In this document: one piece after another, positions 51,755 through 61,954 of the stretch
Position numbering within the stretch: position 1 is the first letter of the stretch
Layout of the letters: each line of letters starts with the position of its first letter
Notes under the pieces: model-generated
Told to the model about the DNA's origin: nothing
Seen by the model: the letters and a program-made list of their open reading frames with translations, nothing else
Databases searched by the model: none
Made by a program: the position numbers and the translations under genes
Assembly (NCBI GenBank): GCA_934122085.1
Contig: CAKOVS010000002.1
Span: 132,537 to 196,536 of the forward strand
Direction of reading: 5' to 3'
Length of the DNA: 64,000 nt
Source: an uncultured Clostridia bacterium
Lineage (GTDB): Bacteria > Bacillota > Clostridia > TANB77 > CAG-508

Positions 51755-53038
51755 TTATTTTATTTTTGCATTTTTTACTATGAAATCAATTGCTTTTTCT
51801 GATTCGATTCCTTCTTTGATATAATCTTTTAAGTTTTCGTTATCACTAATTTCTTCAACTTTCTTTCCATAGTTTTTAGCCATTTCTTCTAATTTGGCAT
51901 TTATTTCTTCGTCTGTTGCTTCAATTTTTTCTGCTTTTCTAACTGCTTCTAAAGTAAGTCTTGATTTTATTGCTTCAATTGCTTGTGGTTCATATTCTTT
52001 TCTTACTTCTTCTTCAGTTTTTCCTATCATTTTTAGGTATTGTTCTAATTTTAAACCTTGGTATGAAAGTCTTTGATTTATATCTTGGATCATGTGATCA
52101 ACTTCCATATCTACCATTCCTGATGGAATTTCTACTTTTGATTTATCACATACAGCTTTTATTGCAGCTTCTTCTGTTTCATATTTTGCTTTTTGTGCAT
52201 TGTCTTTTTCAAGTCTTTCTTTGATACTTGCTTCTAATTCTTTTAATGTATCAAATTCGCTTACATCTTTAGCAAATTCATCATCTAAGTTTGGTAATTC
52301 TTTTTTCTTTATTTCATGTAGTTTTACTTTAAATGTTGCTTCTTTTCCAGCTAAATCTTTAGAGAAATATTCTTTTGGGAATGTTACTTTTATTTCTTTT
52401 TCTTCATCAATTTTCATTCCAACTAATTGATCTTCAAATCCTGGTATAAAAGCTCCGCTTCCTATTTCTAGTTCATGTCCTTCTGCTTTTCCACCTTCAA
52501 ATGCAACACCATCAACAAATCCTTCAAAATCAATTGTTGCTGTATCTCCATTTTCTAATGCTCTGTCATCAACTGTTACTAATCTTGAGTTTTTGTCTTG
52601 CATTTGTTTTATTTCATTTTGAACATCTTCGTCTTTTACTGGATATTCTATTTTCTTTATTTCTATTCCTTTATATTTTCCTAATTCTACTTCTGGTTTT
52701 ACTTGTACTACTGCTGTAAATATTACATCTTTTCCTTTTTCCATTTGAACTATATCAACTGTTGGTCTGCTTACTACATCTATTTTGTTTGCATCAATTG
52801 CTTCATCATAAGCTTCTGTTGCAACTTCATTAAATGCATCTTCATAAAAGATTTCTGCTCCGTAATATTTTTCTACTATATTCATTGGAGCTTTTCCTTT
52901 TCTAAAACCTGGTATATTAATATATTTAGCATTTTGGAAATATACTTTTTTCATTGCGTTTTCAAATTTTTCTGCGTCTACTGTAATTTCTAATTTTACT
53001 TCATTTGCATTTTCTGTTTTCTCAACTTTACAATTCAT
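51755..53038 (-). CDS. tig: Trigger factor
   Basis: 427 residues from the ATG at 53038 (AAAGGAAG site). The N-terminal ribosome-binding domain has the signature GFRKGKAPMNIVEKYYG. The PPIase domain is visible in GDTATIDFEGFVDGVAFEGGKAEGHELEIGSGAFIPGFEDQLVGMK. The C-terminal chaperone arms are helical (EVRKEYEPQAIEAIKSRLTLEAV). It is a ribosome-associated chaperone. First in tig-clpP-clpX; the gap to clpP (51618-51754) contains an AAGTTAGG / CCTAACTT hairpin that may partly terminate or process the transcript. Confidence 0.97.
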   Translation of the reverse strand: MNCKVEKTENANEVKLEITVDAEKFENAMKKVYFQNAKYINIPGFRKGKAPMNIVEKYYGAEIFYEDAFNEVATEAYDEAIDANKIDVVSRPTVDIVQMEKGKDVIFTAVVQVKPEVELGKYKGIEIKKIEYPVKDEDVQNEIKQMQDKNSRLVTVDDRALENGDTATIDFEGFVDGVAFEGGKAEGHELEIGSGAFIPGFEDQLVGMKIDEEKEIKVTFPKEYFSKDLAGKEATFKVKLHEIKKKELPNLDDEFAKDVSEFDTLKELEASIKERLEKDNAQKAKYETEEAAIKAVCDKSKVEIPSGMVDMEVDHMIQDINQRLSYQGLKLEQYLKMIGKTEEEVRKEYEPQAIEAIKSRLTLEAVRKAEKIEATDEEINAKLEEMAKNYGKKVEEISDNENLKDYIKEGIESEKAIDFIVKNAKIK

Positions 53039-53280
53039 TTTCAATCTTCCTTTCTCGTATTGGCTTTACTTAGCTTTTACATTATATCATATATTTTCCA
53101 ATTTGCAAGCAGTTTTCTAAAGATTTTCTTAATATTTTGCGATTTTTAAGGCTATATTTACATTTTCTATATGTAATTTTTTCCAATATAATACATATGT
53201 GATATATATACGATTTTTTCAATATCATCTATTGTATATAGTATTACATATTTATTTATAATAATTTTCCTATTATTTCT

Positions 53281-53439
53281 TTATAAGCTGTTGGTGTAAC
53301 TATTATTTTGTATAGTTTTATATCCAAATTTTTTTCTTAGCTCCTTAAACATTTTTTCTGCTTCTATCCCATCTCTATTTTTTATGTCATCTTCTGACTT
53401 TTTTAAAATTTTAATTATTTCTTCATTATTCTCTTTCAT
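53281..53439 (-). CDS. Small hypothetical protein (52 aa)
   Basis: The ATG at 53439 has a strong GAAAGGAG site. The product is MKENNEEIIKILKKSEDD followed by IKNRDGIEAEKMFKELRKK, a charged, two-helix protein with a polar tail. The 240 bases upstream of tig otherwise hold AT-rich promoter DNA. I recognise no family; the length and charge would suit an antitoxin-like or regulatory peptide, but no toxin partner is next to it. Confidence 0.55.
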   Translation of the reverse strand: MKENNEEIIKILKKSEDDIKNRDGIEAEKMFKELRKKFGYKTIQNNSYTNSL

Positions 53440-53498
53440 TTATATTGATCTCCTTTCATACATTTTTATACTAGTATATCACATTCTTTATCTTTATT

Positions 53499-53861
53499 TC
53501 AAATTATTTGTTTAATATGATTAATCTTACATTTTCCATTTATAATATATACTTCTATAACATCAAATCTTACAATAAATTTAGAAAAATTATTTTCTTT
53601 TAAAAATATAGCAGCACTTCTTTTCATATGAATTTTTTTAGTTTTGTTTACAGCTTCACTAGGTTTTCCATATTTTTCATTAGTTCTTGTTTTTACTTCA
53701 ACAAATATAATATAATTGTTTTTACTTGCTATAATATCTATTTCACCATTTCGTGTATAATAATTATTTTCAATTATTTCATATTTATTATCTTTTAAAT
53801 ATTTTTGTGCCATTTTTTCGCCTATTATTCCAAATTTTCTTTTATTCATCATCTTCTCCAT
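53499..53861 (-). CDS. yraN: YraN family (UPF0102) nuclease-like protein
   Basis: 120 residues. The Holliday-junction-resolvase-like core has GEKMAQKYLKDNKYEIIENNY, NGEIDIIASKNNYIIFVEVKTR (GEIDxI and EVKxR, the nuclease motif) and GKPSEAVNKTKKIHMKRSA. Members have a PD-(D/E)XK fold, but the role is uncertain. Its start overlaps the end of dprA by 20 bases; a second ATG four codons in (MNKRKFG) is an alternative start. Confidence 0.92.
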   Translation of the reverse strand: MEKMMNKRKFGIIGEKMAQKYLKDNKYEIIENNYYTRNGEIDIIASKNNYIIFVEVKTRTNEKYGKPSEAVNKTKKIHMKRSAAIFLKENNFSKFIVRFDVIEVYIINGKCKINHIKQII

Positions 53862-54747
53862 TTTTTATTCTATACACTTGTCCAGGTAATTCTTCTATTA
53901 GATTTTCTAATTGTAATAACATTATTTTATAACTAATATCTTGTATAGACATCTTAGTTTTTCTTACAATTTGATTAATATTTGCTGGCTCATTTTTTAT
54001 ACATTTATATACTTTTTCCAATTCTTTTGGAACTTGTTTTTCTTTTTCCTTTAATAATTTTTTCTTAAACTTAATTTTAGGATATTCTATTAATATATCT
54101 TCAACCTTTGTTACCAATTTACTACCATTTTTGATTAATTCATTTGTTCCTAATCCTTTTGAATTTTCTAAACTACTTGGAACACAAAATACTGGTTTGT
54201 TTAAACTTTTAGTATATCTAGCAGTAACACTTGTTCCGCTTCTATAACCAGCTTCAATTACTAGTGTTCCAATTCCTAAACCAGCTACAATTCTATTTCT
54301 TTCTAAGAATTTTTTTGATTCTGCTTTAACATCTTTTTCATATTCTGTTATTATAAGTCCCTTATTTTCTAATATTTCATCAATTAATTCTTTATTTTGT
54401 TTTGGATATATATTATCAAATCCACATGGTAAAACAGCAATTGTTTTTCCAGAATATTTTATACATGTTTTATGTGCTATAGCATCTATTCCAATTGCTA
54501 GTCCGCTTATAATTGTAAATTCATATTCAACTAGTTTTTTAGTAAAAGTTTTACACATTTTTTCACCATAGTGTGTATTAGTTCTTGAACCCACAATTGC
54601 AATTCCAATACTATTTAATAATTCTATATTCCCTTTTGTATATAATCTTACTGGTGGATTTTTTATTTCTCTTAATTTATTTGGATATAGAACATCTGCA
54701 TATTCGATTATTCTTTCTTCATATTTTTTCATCTTCCTCCTATCCAT
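53842..54747 (-). CDS. dprA: DNA-processing protein DprA
   Basis: 301 residues, at the short end for the family because it lacks the N-terminal SAM domain seen in many members. The Rossmann-like DNA-binding domain has IAIVGSRTNTHYGEKMCKTFTKKL, IISGLAIGIDAIAHKTCI, IAVLPCGFDNIYPKQN, NRIVAGLGIGTLVIEAGYRSGTSVTARY and FCVPSSLENSKGLGTNELI. A C-terminal winged helix follows (NINQIVRKTKMSIQDIS). It loads RecA on incoming single-stranded DNA in natural transformation. It lies between comM and yraN. Confidence 0.96.
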   Translation of the reverse strand: MDRRKMKKYEERIIEYADVLYPNKLREIKNPPVRLYTKGNIELLNSIGIAIVGSRTNTHYGEKMCKTFTKKLVEYEFTIISGLAIGIDAIAHKTCIKYSGKTIAVLPCGFDNIYPKQNKELIDEILENKGLIITEYEKDVKAESKKFLERNRIVAGLGIGTLVIEAGYRSGTSVTARYTKSLNKPVFCVPSSLENSKGLGTNELIKNGSKLVTKVEDILIEYPKIKFKKKLLKEKEKQVPKELEKVYKCIKNEPANINQIVRKTKMSIQDISYKIMLLQLENLIEELPGQVYRIKNGEDDE

Positions 54748-54757
54748 TTTTCCGAAA

Positions 54758-56287
54758 TTATTTATTCAGAAATTTATCTATACTTCTATATTGAACTGCT
54801 TCTGCTATATGTTTAACATTTATTATTTTTTCATTATCTAAATCTGCAATAGTTCTAGCTACTTTTAATACTCTTTCATATCCTCTAACACTCAATTTTA
54901 GCATTTTAAAAGCCCTTTGCAGTAATATATTAGCCTCGTCATTCATATTGCAAAACTCTCCAATTAATCTAGTTGTTAGTTCTGAATTTGATTTTATTCC
55001 AAAATTTTTGTATCTTTCTATTTGGATTTTTCTGGCTATATTAACTCTTTGTTTTATATTACTAGAATTTTCTATTTTTATATTTGAATTTAACTTTTCT
55101 ATTTTTGTTCTTTTTACTTCAATTTGAATATCTATTCTATCTAATAATGGCCCACTTATTTTGTTTAAATATCTATGTATTTCTGTTGATGTACATTTAC
55201 ACTCTTTATCTTCATCTCCATAATATCCACAAGGACATGGATTCATACTTGCAACAAACATAAAGTTACAAGGGTATCTATAATTTCCACTTAATCTATT
55301 TATTATAATTTCTTTTTCTTCTAAAGGTTCTCTCAATGCTTCTAATACAACCCTATTATATTCTGTCAATTCATCAAAAAATAAAATTCCATTATGAGCT
55401 AAGCTTATTTCTCCTGGTGTTGGAACTTTTCCACCACCAATTATTGATTTTATTGGTGACGTATGATGTGGCATTCTAAAAGGCCTACTTAATATTAATC
55501 CTTCTCTAGTTAAATTAGCTGATACACTATGGATCTTTGTTGTTTCTATTGCTTCTTCTAATGTTAAATCTGGTAAGATTGTCAAAATTCTTTTAGCTAA
55601 TGCTGTTTTACCACTTCCTGGACTTCCAATCATGAGTACATTATGACCTCCAGCAGAAGCTACTTCTAATGCTCTTTTTACATTTTCTTGTCCTTTAATA
55701 TCCATAAAATCCATATTATATTCTTTTACAAATTCTACTTTTCTTTCAGATTTTTTTTCTATAAATATTTCTTTATTTAAATATTTTACAACTTCACTTA
55801 ATGTTATTACTGGAATAATATCAAGTCCTTTTATAACAGAAACTTCATTTGAATTTGCCTTTGGAATTATTACTCTTTTTATTCCAAGTTCTTTAGCTTC
55901 CTCGCACATTGCGAACACTCCATTGGTTCTGTTTATTTTCCCATCAAGAGAAAGTTCACCTATAAAAATAGTATTTACAATTTCACTATATTTTAAATTG
56001 GGCAAACTACCAATTGATATTAATATACCAATTGCAATTGGTAAATCAAATGAGCTACCTTCTTTTTTTATATTAGCAGGTGCTAAATTTATTAATATTT
56101 TTTTACTTGGAAATTCTATTTTAGAATTTTTTATTGCTGATACTATTCTCTTTTTAGATTCTCTAACACTTGTATCTGGTAGTCCAACTATTTCAAATTC
56201 CGGTATTCCATTACTTATGTCTGTTTGAACTTCTATTAAATTTCCTTCTAATCCTATTAACGATATTGACTTTATTTTTGATAACAT
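54758..56287 (-). CDS. comM: YifB/ComM family Mg-chelatase-like AAA ATPase
   Basis: 509 residues. The N-terminal Lon-like domain (SISLIGLEGNLIEVQTDISNGIPEFEIVGLPD) is followed by a Mg-chelatase-type AAA core. Walker A is LMIGSPGSGKTALAKRI and Walker B ILFFDELTEYN, with FRMPHHTSP and MNPCPCGYYGD (the cysteine motif). The C-terminal domain has ISGPLLDRIDIQIEV and SVRGYERVLKVARTIADL. ComM is a branch-migration helicase aiding integration of transformed DNA. It heads the comM-dprA-yraN operon. Confidence 0.96.
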   Translation of the reverse strand: MLSKIKSISLIGLEGNLIEVQTDISNGIPEFEIVGLPDTSVRESKKRIVSAIKNSKIEFPSKKILINLAPANIKKEGSSFDLPIAIGILISIGSLPNLKYSEIVNTIFIGELSLDGKINRTNGVFAMCEEAKELGIKRVIIPKANSNEVSVIKGLDIIPVITLSEVVKYLNKEIFIEKKSERKVEFVKEYNMDFMDIKGQENVKRALEVASAGGHNVLMIGSPGSGKTALAKRILTILPDLTLEEAIETTKIHSVSANLTREGLILSRPFRMPHHTSPIKSIIGGGKVPTPGEISLAHNGILFFDELTEYNRVVLEALREPLEEKEIIINRLSGNYRYPCNFMFVASMNPCPCGYYGDEDKECKCTSTEIHRYLNKISGPLLDRIDIQIEVKRTKIEKLNSNIKIENSSNIKQRVNIARKIQIERYKNFGIKSNSELTTRLIGEFCNMNDEANILLQRAFKMLKLSVRGYERVLKVARTIADLDNEKIINVKHIAEAVQYRSIDKFLNK

Positions 56288-56372
56288 ATTTCCTCCATGA
56301 TATTTTTAATTTTTATTGCTTTTTTTTACCATTTATTATAAAATTGAGTAAAAACAAAAGAATGGTGATTTT

Positions 56373-58238
56373 ATGAAAAAGAAAAAAACAAAGAATAAAT
56401 TTGATAATATAAATGTTGCTAACACAACCTCTAATATAAAATTAAAAACTTTTTTAGTTATAATAGTTTTAATTTTTATATTATTAATTATAAGATTAAT
56501 CTTTTTGCAATTTGTAGATGGTTCTGAATTAGAAAGTGCGGCAAGGGCAAGACAAACAAAAACAGAAACAATTTCTGCTAAAAGAGGAACAATTTATGAT
56601 GTTAATGGTGAAACATTAGCAATGAGTTATGAAACAGATAAAATATATCTAGATCCTTCTAATGTAAAAGATGAAAATAAAGAAACTATTGCACAAAAGC
56701 TATCTGAAATACTTGAAATAGACTATCAGGAATTGTTAGATAAATTAAAAAATAATACTAAAAGATTTACTGTTGCAACAGAAGTTGAACAAACAAAAGT
56801 TGAACAAATAAAAACATGGAAAAATAATTTAAAATTTACAACAGGAATTAATTTTGAAGAAACTAATTCTAGAACATATCCACATGGTACTTTAGCTTCA
56901 ACTGTATTGGGTTTTACAAATGCAGATAACTCTGGTGCTTATGGAATTGAATACTCTTGGAACTCATTTTTAAGTGGTACTGCTGGGAAATCTGTTAGTT
57001 TAAAAGATGCAAGTCAATCAGAAATTGCCAATTCTGAAAAATCATATATAGCTGCCGAAAATGGCTATGATTTAAATTTAACAATAGATGTAAATATTCA
57101 AGGAATTATTGAAAGAGAGTTGGCAACTGCTGTTGATGAATACGAATGTGATAGTGGAATTACAATAGCAATGGATCCTTCTACAGGTAAAATTTTAGCT
57201 ATGGCTGATTATCCAAATTTTGATCCTAATAATCGTAATACTCCTAATAGTAAATTAGCAGAAACCTGGGATACATTATCTAGTGAAGAAAAATCTACAG
57301 CTTTACTCAGAATGTGGACTCCAAAAGCTGTAACAGATACCTATGCTCCTGGTTCTGTTTTCAAATTAATAACATCTTCAATAGGTCTTGAAGAAAATTT
57401 AGTAAAAACTGATACAGCTGGTGAATTTAATTGTACAGGATATTATTATATAAATGGTGAAGAAAAACCTATAAGATGTTGGAATTGGAGAAAACCTCAT
57501 GGAAAACAATCTTTAAGAGAATCTCTTGAACATTCTTGTAACCCTGCATTTATAGAACTAGGATTGCGAATTGGTGCTCAATTATCATATAAATATTATC
57601 AAGCTTTCGGATTATTTGAAAAAACTGGTATTTCACTTTCTGGTGAAGCAATTGGTAAGTTTTATGATCTAAATAAAATAAATCAACACGAACTTGCTAC
57701 AATGTCATTTGGTGAAAAATTTACAATTACACCAATTCAAATGATTTCAGCTGTTGCTGCAATTGCCAATGATGGAGTTCTAGTCCAACCTCAATTAGTT
57801 GATAAAATTACTAATACTGATACTGGAGAAGTAACTGAATTTAAAACAAAAGAAGTTCGTCAAGTTATTTCAAAATCTACTGCAGATAAAGTAAAATCAA
57901 TGATGGAATCTGTTGTTTCTGCCGGCTCAGGATATAGAGTCGCAGAACAAGCCAAAGGATTTTCTATTGGTGGAAAAACAGGAACATCAGAGCCAACAAG
58001 TTCAACTTCAAAAGATGGATATACAGCTTCATTTGTTGCAATTTCTCCCGTTGAAAATACAAAAATTGTTTTACTTGTTATATTAAAAAATCCAAAAGGA
58101 ACTTTGCATAATGGTGGACAAATTGCTGCCCCAACAGCAGGTAAAATGTTTGCTGAAATTTTACCATACATGGGAATTGAGTCTGGAAATAAAGTTAATG
58201 AATCAAATAATAATTTATCTGAAAGTGATTTATATTAA
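56373..58238 (+). CDS. Class B penicillin-binding protein (PBP2/SpoVD-like transpeptidase)
   Basis: 621 residues. One N-terminal membrane helix (~25-48), the dimerisation domain (RQTKTETISAKRGTIYDVNGETLAMSY) and the transpeptidase domain. Active-site motifs are SVFK (SxxK) in YAPGSVFKLITS, SCN (SxN) in LEHSCNPAFIEL and KTG in FSIGGKTGTSEP. Also typical are MATAVDEYECDSGITIAMDPSTGKILAMADYPNFDPN-like sequences. No PASTA domain is present at the C-terminus, unlike many PBP2x or SpoVD proteins. It cross-links peptidoglycan outside the membrane, either at the septum or in the spore cortex. Terminator at 58248. Confidence 0.94.
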   Translation: MKKKKTKNKFDNINVANTTSNIKLKTFLVIIVLIFILLIIRLIFLQFVDGSELESAARARQTKTETISAKRGTIYDVNGETLAMSYETDKIYLDPSNVKDENKETIAQKLSEILEIDYQELLDKLKNNTKRFTVATEVEQTKVEQIKTWKNNLKFTTGINFEETNSRTYPHGTLASTVLGFTNADNSGAYGIEYSWNSFLSGTAGKSVSLKDASQSEIANSEKSYIAAENGYDLNLTIDVNIQGIIERELATAVDEYECDSGITIAMDPSTGKILAMADYPNFDPNNRNTPNSKLAETWDTLSSEEKSTALLRMWTPKAVTDTYAPGSVFKLITSSIGLEENLVKTDTAGEFNCTGYYYINGEEKPIRCWNWRKPHGKQSLRESLEHSCNPAFIELGLRIGAQLSYKYYQAFGLFEKTGISLSGEAIGKFYDLNKINQHELATMSFGEKFTITPIQMISAVAAIANDGVLVQPQLVDKITNTDTGEVTEFKTKEVRQVISKSTADKVKSMMESVVSAGSGYRVAEQAKGFSIGGKTGTSEPTSSTSKDGYTASFVAISPVENTKIVLLVILKNPKGTLHNGGQIAAPTAGKMFAEILPYMGIESGNKVNESNNNLSESDLY

Positions 58239-58247
58239 TTTTTTTAC

Positions 58248-58277
58248 AAGATGCACAAAATTGTGCATCTTATTTTG
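58248..58277. terminator. Terminator between the PBP gene and the convergent TSCPD gene
   Basis: A perfect 11-bp stem AAGATGCACAA / TTGTGCATCTT with loop AA is followed by ATTTTG. Confidence 0.8.
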
Positions 58278-58284
58278 TTAAAAA

Positions 58285-58539
58285 TTATAAATTTTCAATT
58301 TTATACTTTTCTAATGCTTTTGCAACTTGGTCTGGACACGAAGTTCCCTTAACTCCACATTCTATGCCTTTTAGCATTTGTATCACCTCATCAATTTTTC
58401 TTCCTTCTACAAGCCTAGATACTCCAACAGTGTTTCCTGGACATCCTCCGATAATCTTTAGACCTTTTATTATATCTCCTTCTATGTCAAATATCATTTG
58501 CATAGAACATACTCCTTCTGGATTATATGTATATTTCAT
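58285..58539 (-). CDS. TSCPD domain-containing protein
   Basis: 84 residues from the ATG at 58539 (AAAGGATG site). It matches the small family with a C-terminal TSCPD motif: YTYNPEGVCSMQMIFDIEGDIIKGLKIIGGCPGNTVGVSRLVEGR and GTSCPDQVAKALE. The four cysteines suggest metal binding. The domain also occurs at the end of B12-dependent ribonucleotide reductases; the free-standing version is common in Clostridia and its role is unknown. Confidence 0.9.
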   Translation of the reverse strand: MKYTYNPEGVCSMQMIFDIEGDIIKGLKIIGGCPGNTVGVSRLVEGRKIDEVIQMLKGIECGVKGTSCPDQVAKALEKYKIENL

Positions 58540-58682
58540 TTTTTCATCCTTTCTTATATAAATTTCATCAATATTATACAAGTTTTGACTAAATTTTACA
58601 ATATTTTTGTTATTTTTTCATATCTATTATACTATTTCTATCTTTACTGTTGTTTTTTTACATTAATTAAATTATATTTTTA

Positions 58683-59243
58683 TTATTTTCTATCTACCTT
58701 TATTCCGACTAATAACATATAATCACCTAATCCTTCAAAATATTCTTTTAATTCATTATCTTCTTCGCTGTCCTGTTCTTTTATATATTTTAATATATCT
58801 ATAAAATTAATTTCTGTTCCAGTTTCTAATATATTTCCTTTATTATTTTCAATTTCCAAAAATACACTTTGATAATACTTTTTCTTTGTTAATTCTGATA
58901 TTAATACTTTATTTAAAGCCATTTCTCCTTCAGTTTTAATATTTTTATCATCTAACTCTTCTTCATAAATTAAACACCAATAACAAAATATAGATTCTTT
59001 TATTCTTGAATTTTTTATTGGTTTTAAATAAATTTCAAGTTCATTTCCATCATCTAATTTTGCTTTTGTTTTTATCACTTCAAACTCATATTCTGAAATA
59101 TTTTTCAATCTTAATTGTTTCTCAACATTTATCTTATCTATCTGTATATGTAATATTTTTCTCAAAATTTTAATTAATTGTTTATCTGATTTCTCAATTA
59201 TATTTCTCAATTCTTCTACTTTATTATTTTCTATAATAATCAC
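58683..59243 (-). CDS. Hypothetical protein
   Basis: 186 residues, no recognised family. It is hydrophilic, helix-rich at the N-terminus (NNKVEELRNIIEKSDKQLIKILRKILH), then strand-rich (YEFEVIKTKAKLDDGNELEIYLKPIK), with two Cys in FCYWCLIYEE. It ends GDYMLLVGIKVDRK. The alternation around KTKAKLDDGNELEIYL recalls the nuclease-like core of Rpn-type transposon-associated proteins, but no catalytic motif is clear. The gap upstream (59244-59462) is AT-rich with a possible promoter and nothing else visible. Confidence 0.6.
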   Translation of the reverse strand: MIIIENNKVEELRNIIEKSDKQLIKILRKILHIQIDKINVEKQLRLKNISEYEFEVIKTKAKLDDGNELEIYLKPIKNSRIKESIFCYWCLIYEEELDDKNIKTEGEMALNKVLISELTKKKYYQSVFLEIENNKGNILETGTEINFIDILKYIKEQDSEEDNELKEYFEGLGDYMLLVGIKVDRK

Positions 59244-59462
59244 TACTCCTTTTTATATACTTAATAAAACGTTTTATTTGATTTTTAGCTTTTCTCTAAA
59301 AGAAACAACAAATATTTGATTTAAATTTCTTGAAAAAAAGTGTTTTGAAATTATTTAACATACTTAGTATAATTTTTTTATATACTTTTGTCAATATATT
59401 GTTACAATATTGGGAATATTTTCATCGACAGATTTTGCTAAATTTTTATAAACATATATAAT

Positions 59463-60314
59463 TTATCCTATAATTTTCTTTATTTTATCAATATTTTTTA
59501 TAGTAGTTTCATATCCATATTTATAACAGATATCCATTTTATTAATATCTATCAATCCTGTTCCATTTGTTGGAATTGTTAATATTAAATCACTTTTTTT
59601 CAATGAATTAACTGATAATTTGTTTCCCATAATATCTAGTGTTTTCATTATAATATCCATAACATCATAATCTTCTCTAACTTGATCTGATTCAAAATTT
59701 ACAGATATTATTTTTCCACTATAAATTTTTTTTAACTCTTCTGTTGGAATATTGTCTAAAACTCCACCATCCATAAATATATGCTTTTTAAATTCACATG
59801 GACAAAATATAGCTGGGAAACTACTACTAGCTCTAACAGCTTTTCCAATTCCTATTTCTGTAATATAATTATCATTCATATTTTGTCTTGAAGCACAATT
59901 TGTAAAAATATATTCTTTAGCTTCTCCAATATCAACTGCTGAAATTACAAGCGGCATTTTTATGTCTCCAACTAGTTTGAATCCTTTTTTATTTGCTAAT
60001 TCATCATACATTTTTTCAAATCTTTCTCCATCACTTAATCCTACAATTCCTACTTTATTGCTTTTTATAAAACTAGTTACTCCACTTAGTATTGGTTTAC
60101 TTCTTATATTTATAATATCTTCTGCATATCTTTTAAATAGTAAATATATATAATATGGACTATATCCCATTGCATACAATGTTGCTACTATACTACCTGC
60201 ACTTGTTCCTCCAATTGCTTCCACTTCTATGTTATTTTCTTCAAGTGCTTTCAATACTCCAACATGTGCTATTCCTCTAATCCCTCCGCCTGCTAATGAT
60301 ATTCCAATTCTCAT
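59463..60314 (-). CDS. Patatin-like phospholipase (RssA type)
   Basis: 283 residues. The oxyanion loop is GISLAGGGIRGIAHVGVLKAL, the nucleophile elbow GGTSAGS (Ser ~40) and the catalytic Asp DGG in IFMDGGVLDNIP. Bacterial members hydrolyse acyl esters; several are uncharacterised regulators of membrane turnover. It sits alone downstream of the WG-repeat gene and its terminator. Confidence 0.93.
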   Translation of the reverse strand: MRIGISLAGGGIRGIAHVGVLKALEENNIEVEAIGGTSAGSIVATLYAMGYSPYYIYLLFKRYAEDIINIRSKPILSGVTSFIKSNKVGIVGLSDGERFEKMYDELANKKGFKLVGDIKMPLVISAVDIGEAKEYIFTNCASRQNMNDNYITEIGIGKAVRASSSFPAIFCPCEFKKHIFMDGGVLDNIPTEELKKIYSGKIISVNFESDQVREDYDVMDIIMKTLDIMGNKLSVNSLKKSDLILTIPTNGTGLIDINKMDICYKYGYETTIKNIDKIKKIIG

Positions 60315-60379
60315 ATAATCACTCCCCCAAAAAAATTTTAAAGTATTTTATTTTTATTTGCTTACTAGCTAATCAACAC

Positions 60380-60425
60380 AAAAAATAAGTAAATACCTAT
60401 AAAAAGTATTTACCTATTTTTTATT
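60380..60425 (-). terminator. Terminator of the second WG-repeat gene
   Basis: AAAATA-A-GTAAATAC pairs with GTATTTAC-C-TATTTT just after the stop at 60432. Confidence 0.7.
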
Positions 60426-60431
60426 TTTAAA

Positions 60432-61748
60432 CTAATTATCTAACATAACATTTCCATTACTATCAAGTTTATAATTAACTTCTTCATTAAAAACTGTTAT
60501 TTCTCCATTCTCAACATTTATTGTTGCATTTGGAATTTCTATTGTTTTTTCCAACTTATTATTAAATATATATATTGTATTTGTTTCAAAATTTACTGCT
60601 TGATATGCATTTGTATTTCTTATAATTTGTAATAAATCATATTCACAATTTATTAAATTTTCACCATTTTTATTAATTACACCATATTTATTATTTTCAT
60701 ATTTTATAAAAATATTATCATTATCAGTTTTTTCAATTGTGGTATCAAATGGAATATTTACCTCTTTTCCTTCCCTATCAAATACTTTCTTTTCATCTCC
60801 TTTTGTAGTATATATATATATTCCTTTTATTTCTAGTGAATCATATCCAACTTTTAAGACTTCTATTCCTTTTTCATTAAATGCTCCATATTTTCCAGTT
60901 CTTTCAGCTATAAATAAATTAAAATCTTTTTCATAATTTATTGATTGATATTGAGTATTTATTACCTTAGCATTATTTATAAAGACACCATATTGTCCAT
61001 TTTTTGCTGCGATTAAATATATATTATTTTTATCTGCTACATCAACAATTCTTAATATTTGATTATAATCTGCTATTAATACTTCATCATAATCATAATC
61101 ATAGTAACCATATCTATATCCATCACTTGTTGTTTTACAAACAATATATCCAGATTTTTTATATCCATCTTGTTCATTATAATATTCATCAGATTGAATT
61201 GAATCAAATTCTTCTTTTATTAATTGTTTTCCCTTTACATCATATATTTTATATTTGTTATTATCTTTTACTATTACTTCATTTTCTTTATATCCTAAAC
61301 TGAAAATCTGCTCATATCTAGCATCTAAAATTACTTTTCCTGTTATTGATAATAATCCATATTTTCCATTTTTTTGATATATTATTGCATTTTTTTCATA
61401 TTTTTCTTCTAATAAATTTGATAATTTTATTGGTTCAACAGCTTCATACTCTTTAAATATTTCTGAACCTTTTTCATTATAAACTACTGTTTTTTCTCCA
61501 TCATTATCACATATAAAAATTCCCCTATGTTCATTTGGAATTACTACTTGCTCATATTGTGGTTTTACAATAATTTTATCCTCTTGATTTTTAACTCCGT
61601 ATTTTCCATTTTCCTCTATTACACTATATATAATTAATTTATCTTCTGTTTCATCATTTATTCTATCTTTATTTGGTAGATATATTGATAATCCTAAACT
61701 TATTATTACTACTATTATAAATCCTATTATTCCTACAACTTTTTTCAT
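60432..61748 (-). CDS. Membrane-anchored WG-repeat protein, second copy
   Basis: 438 residues from the ATG at 61748 (AAGGAGC site); an upstream ATG at 61790 lacks one. N-terminal helix VVGIIGFIIVVIISLGLSIYL, then WG-type repeats: YGVKNQEDKIIVKPQYEQVV, YGLLSITGKVILDARYEQI, YGAFNEKGIEVLKVGYDSL and YGVINKNGENLINCEYDLL. It shares the layout of the protein at 2679-4187 but is clearly diverged. An extracellular repeat domain tethered to the membrane is inferred. Confidence 0.85.
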   Translation of the reverse strand: MKKVVGIIGFIIVVIISLGLSIYLPNKDRINDETEDKLIIYSVIEENGKYGVKNQEDKIIVKPQYEQVVIPNEHRGIFICDNDGEKTVVYNEKGSEIFKEYEAVEPIKLSNLLEEKYEKNAIIYQKNGKYGLLSITGKVILDARYEQIFSLGYKENEVIVKDNNKYKIYDVKGKQLIKEEFDSIQSDEYYNEQDGYKKSGYIVCKTTSDGYRYGYYDYDYDEVLIADYNQILRIVDVADKNNIYLIAAKNGQYGVFINNAKVINTQYQSINYEKDFNLFIAERTGKYGAFNEKGIEVLKVGYDSLEIKGIYIYTTKGDEKKVFDREGKEVNIPFDTTIEKTDNDNIFIKYENNKYGVINKNGENLINCEYDLLQIIRNTNAYQAVNFETNTIYIFNNKLEKTIEIPNATINVENGEITVFNEEVNYKLDSNGNVMLDN

Positions 61749-61954
61749 AACATTTTGCTCCTTGTTATAAGCATATTTCTTTTTATACATATTTTACTAT
61801 GTTATTATATTTTTAGCAATAATTTTCGCAAAAAATTTACATATTATTGTTAACTCTGTCTTGATGTATATAAAAAAATTGGCTTCCTCCTTTTTCGCAC
61901 AAAAAAATATGACATGCTACTAAATTCACACATCATATTATACACCCTCTATAT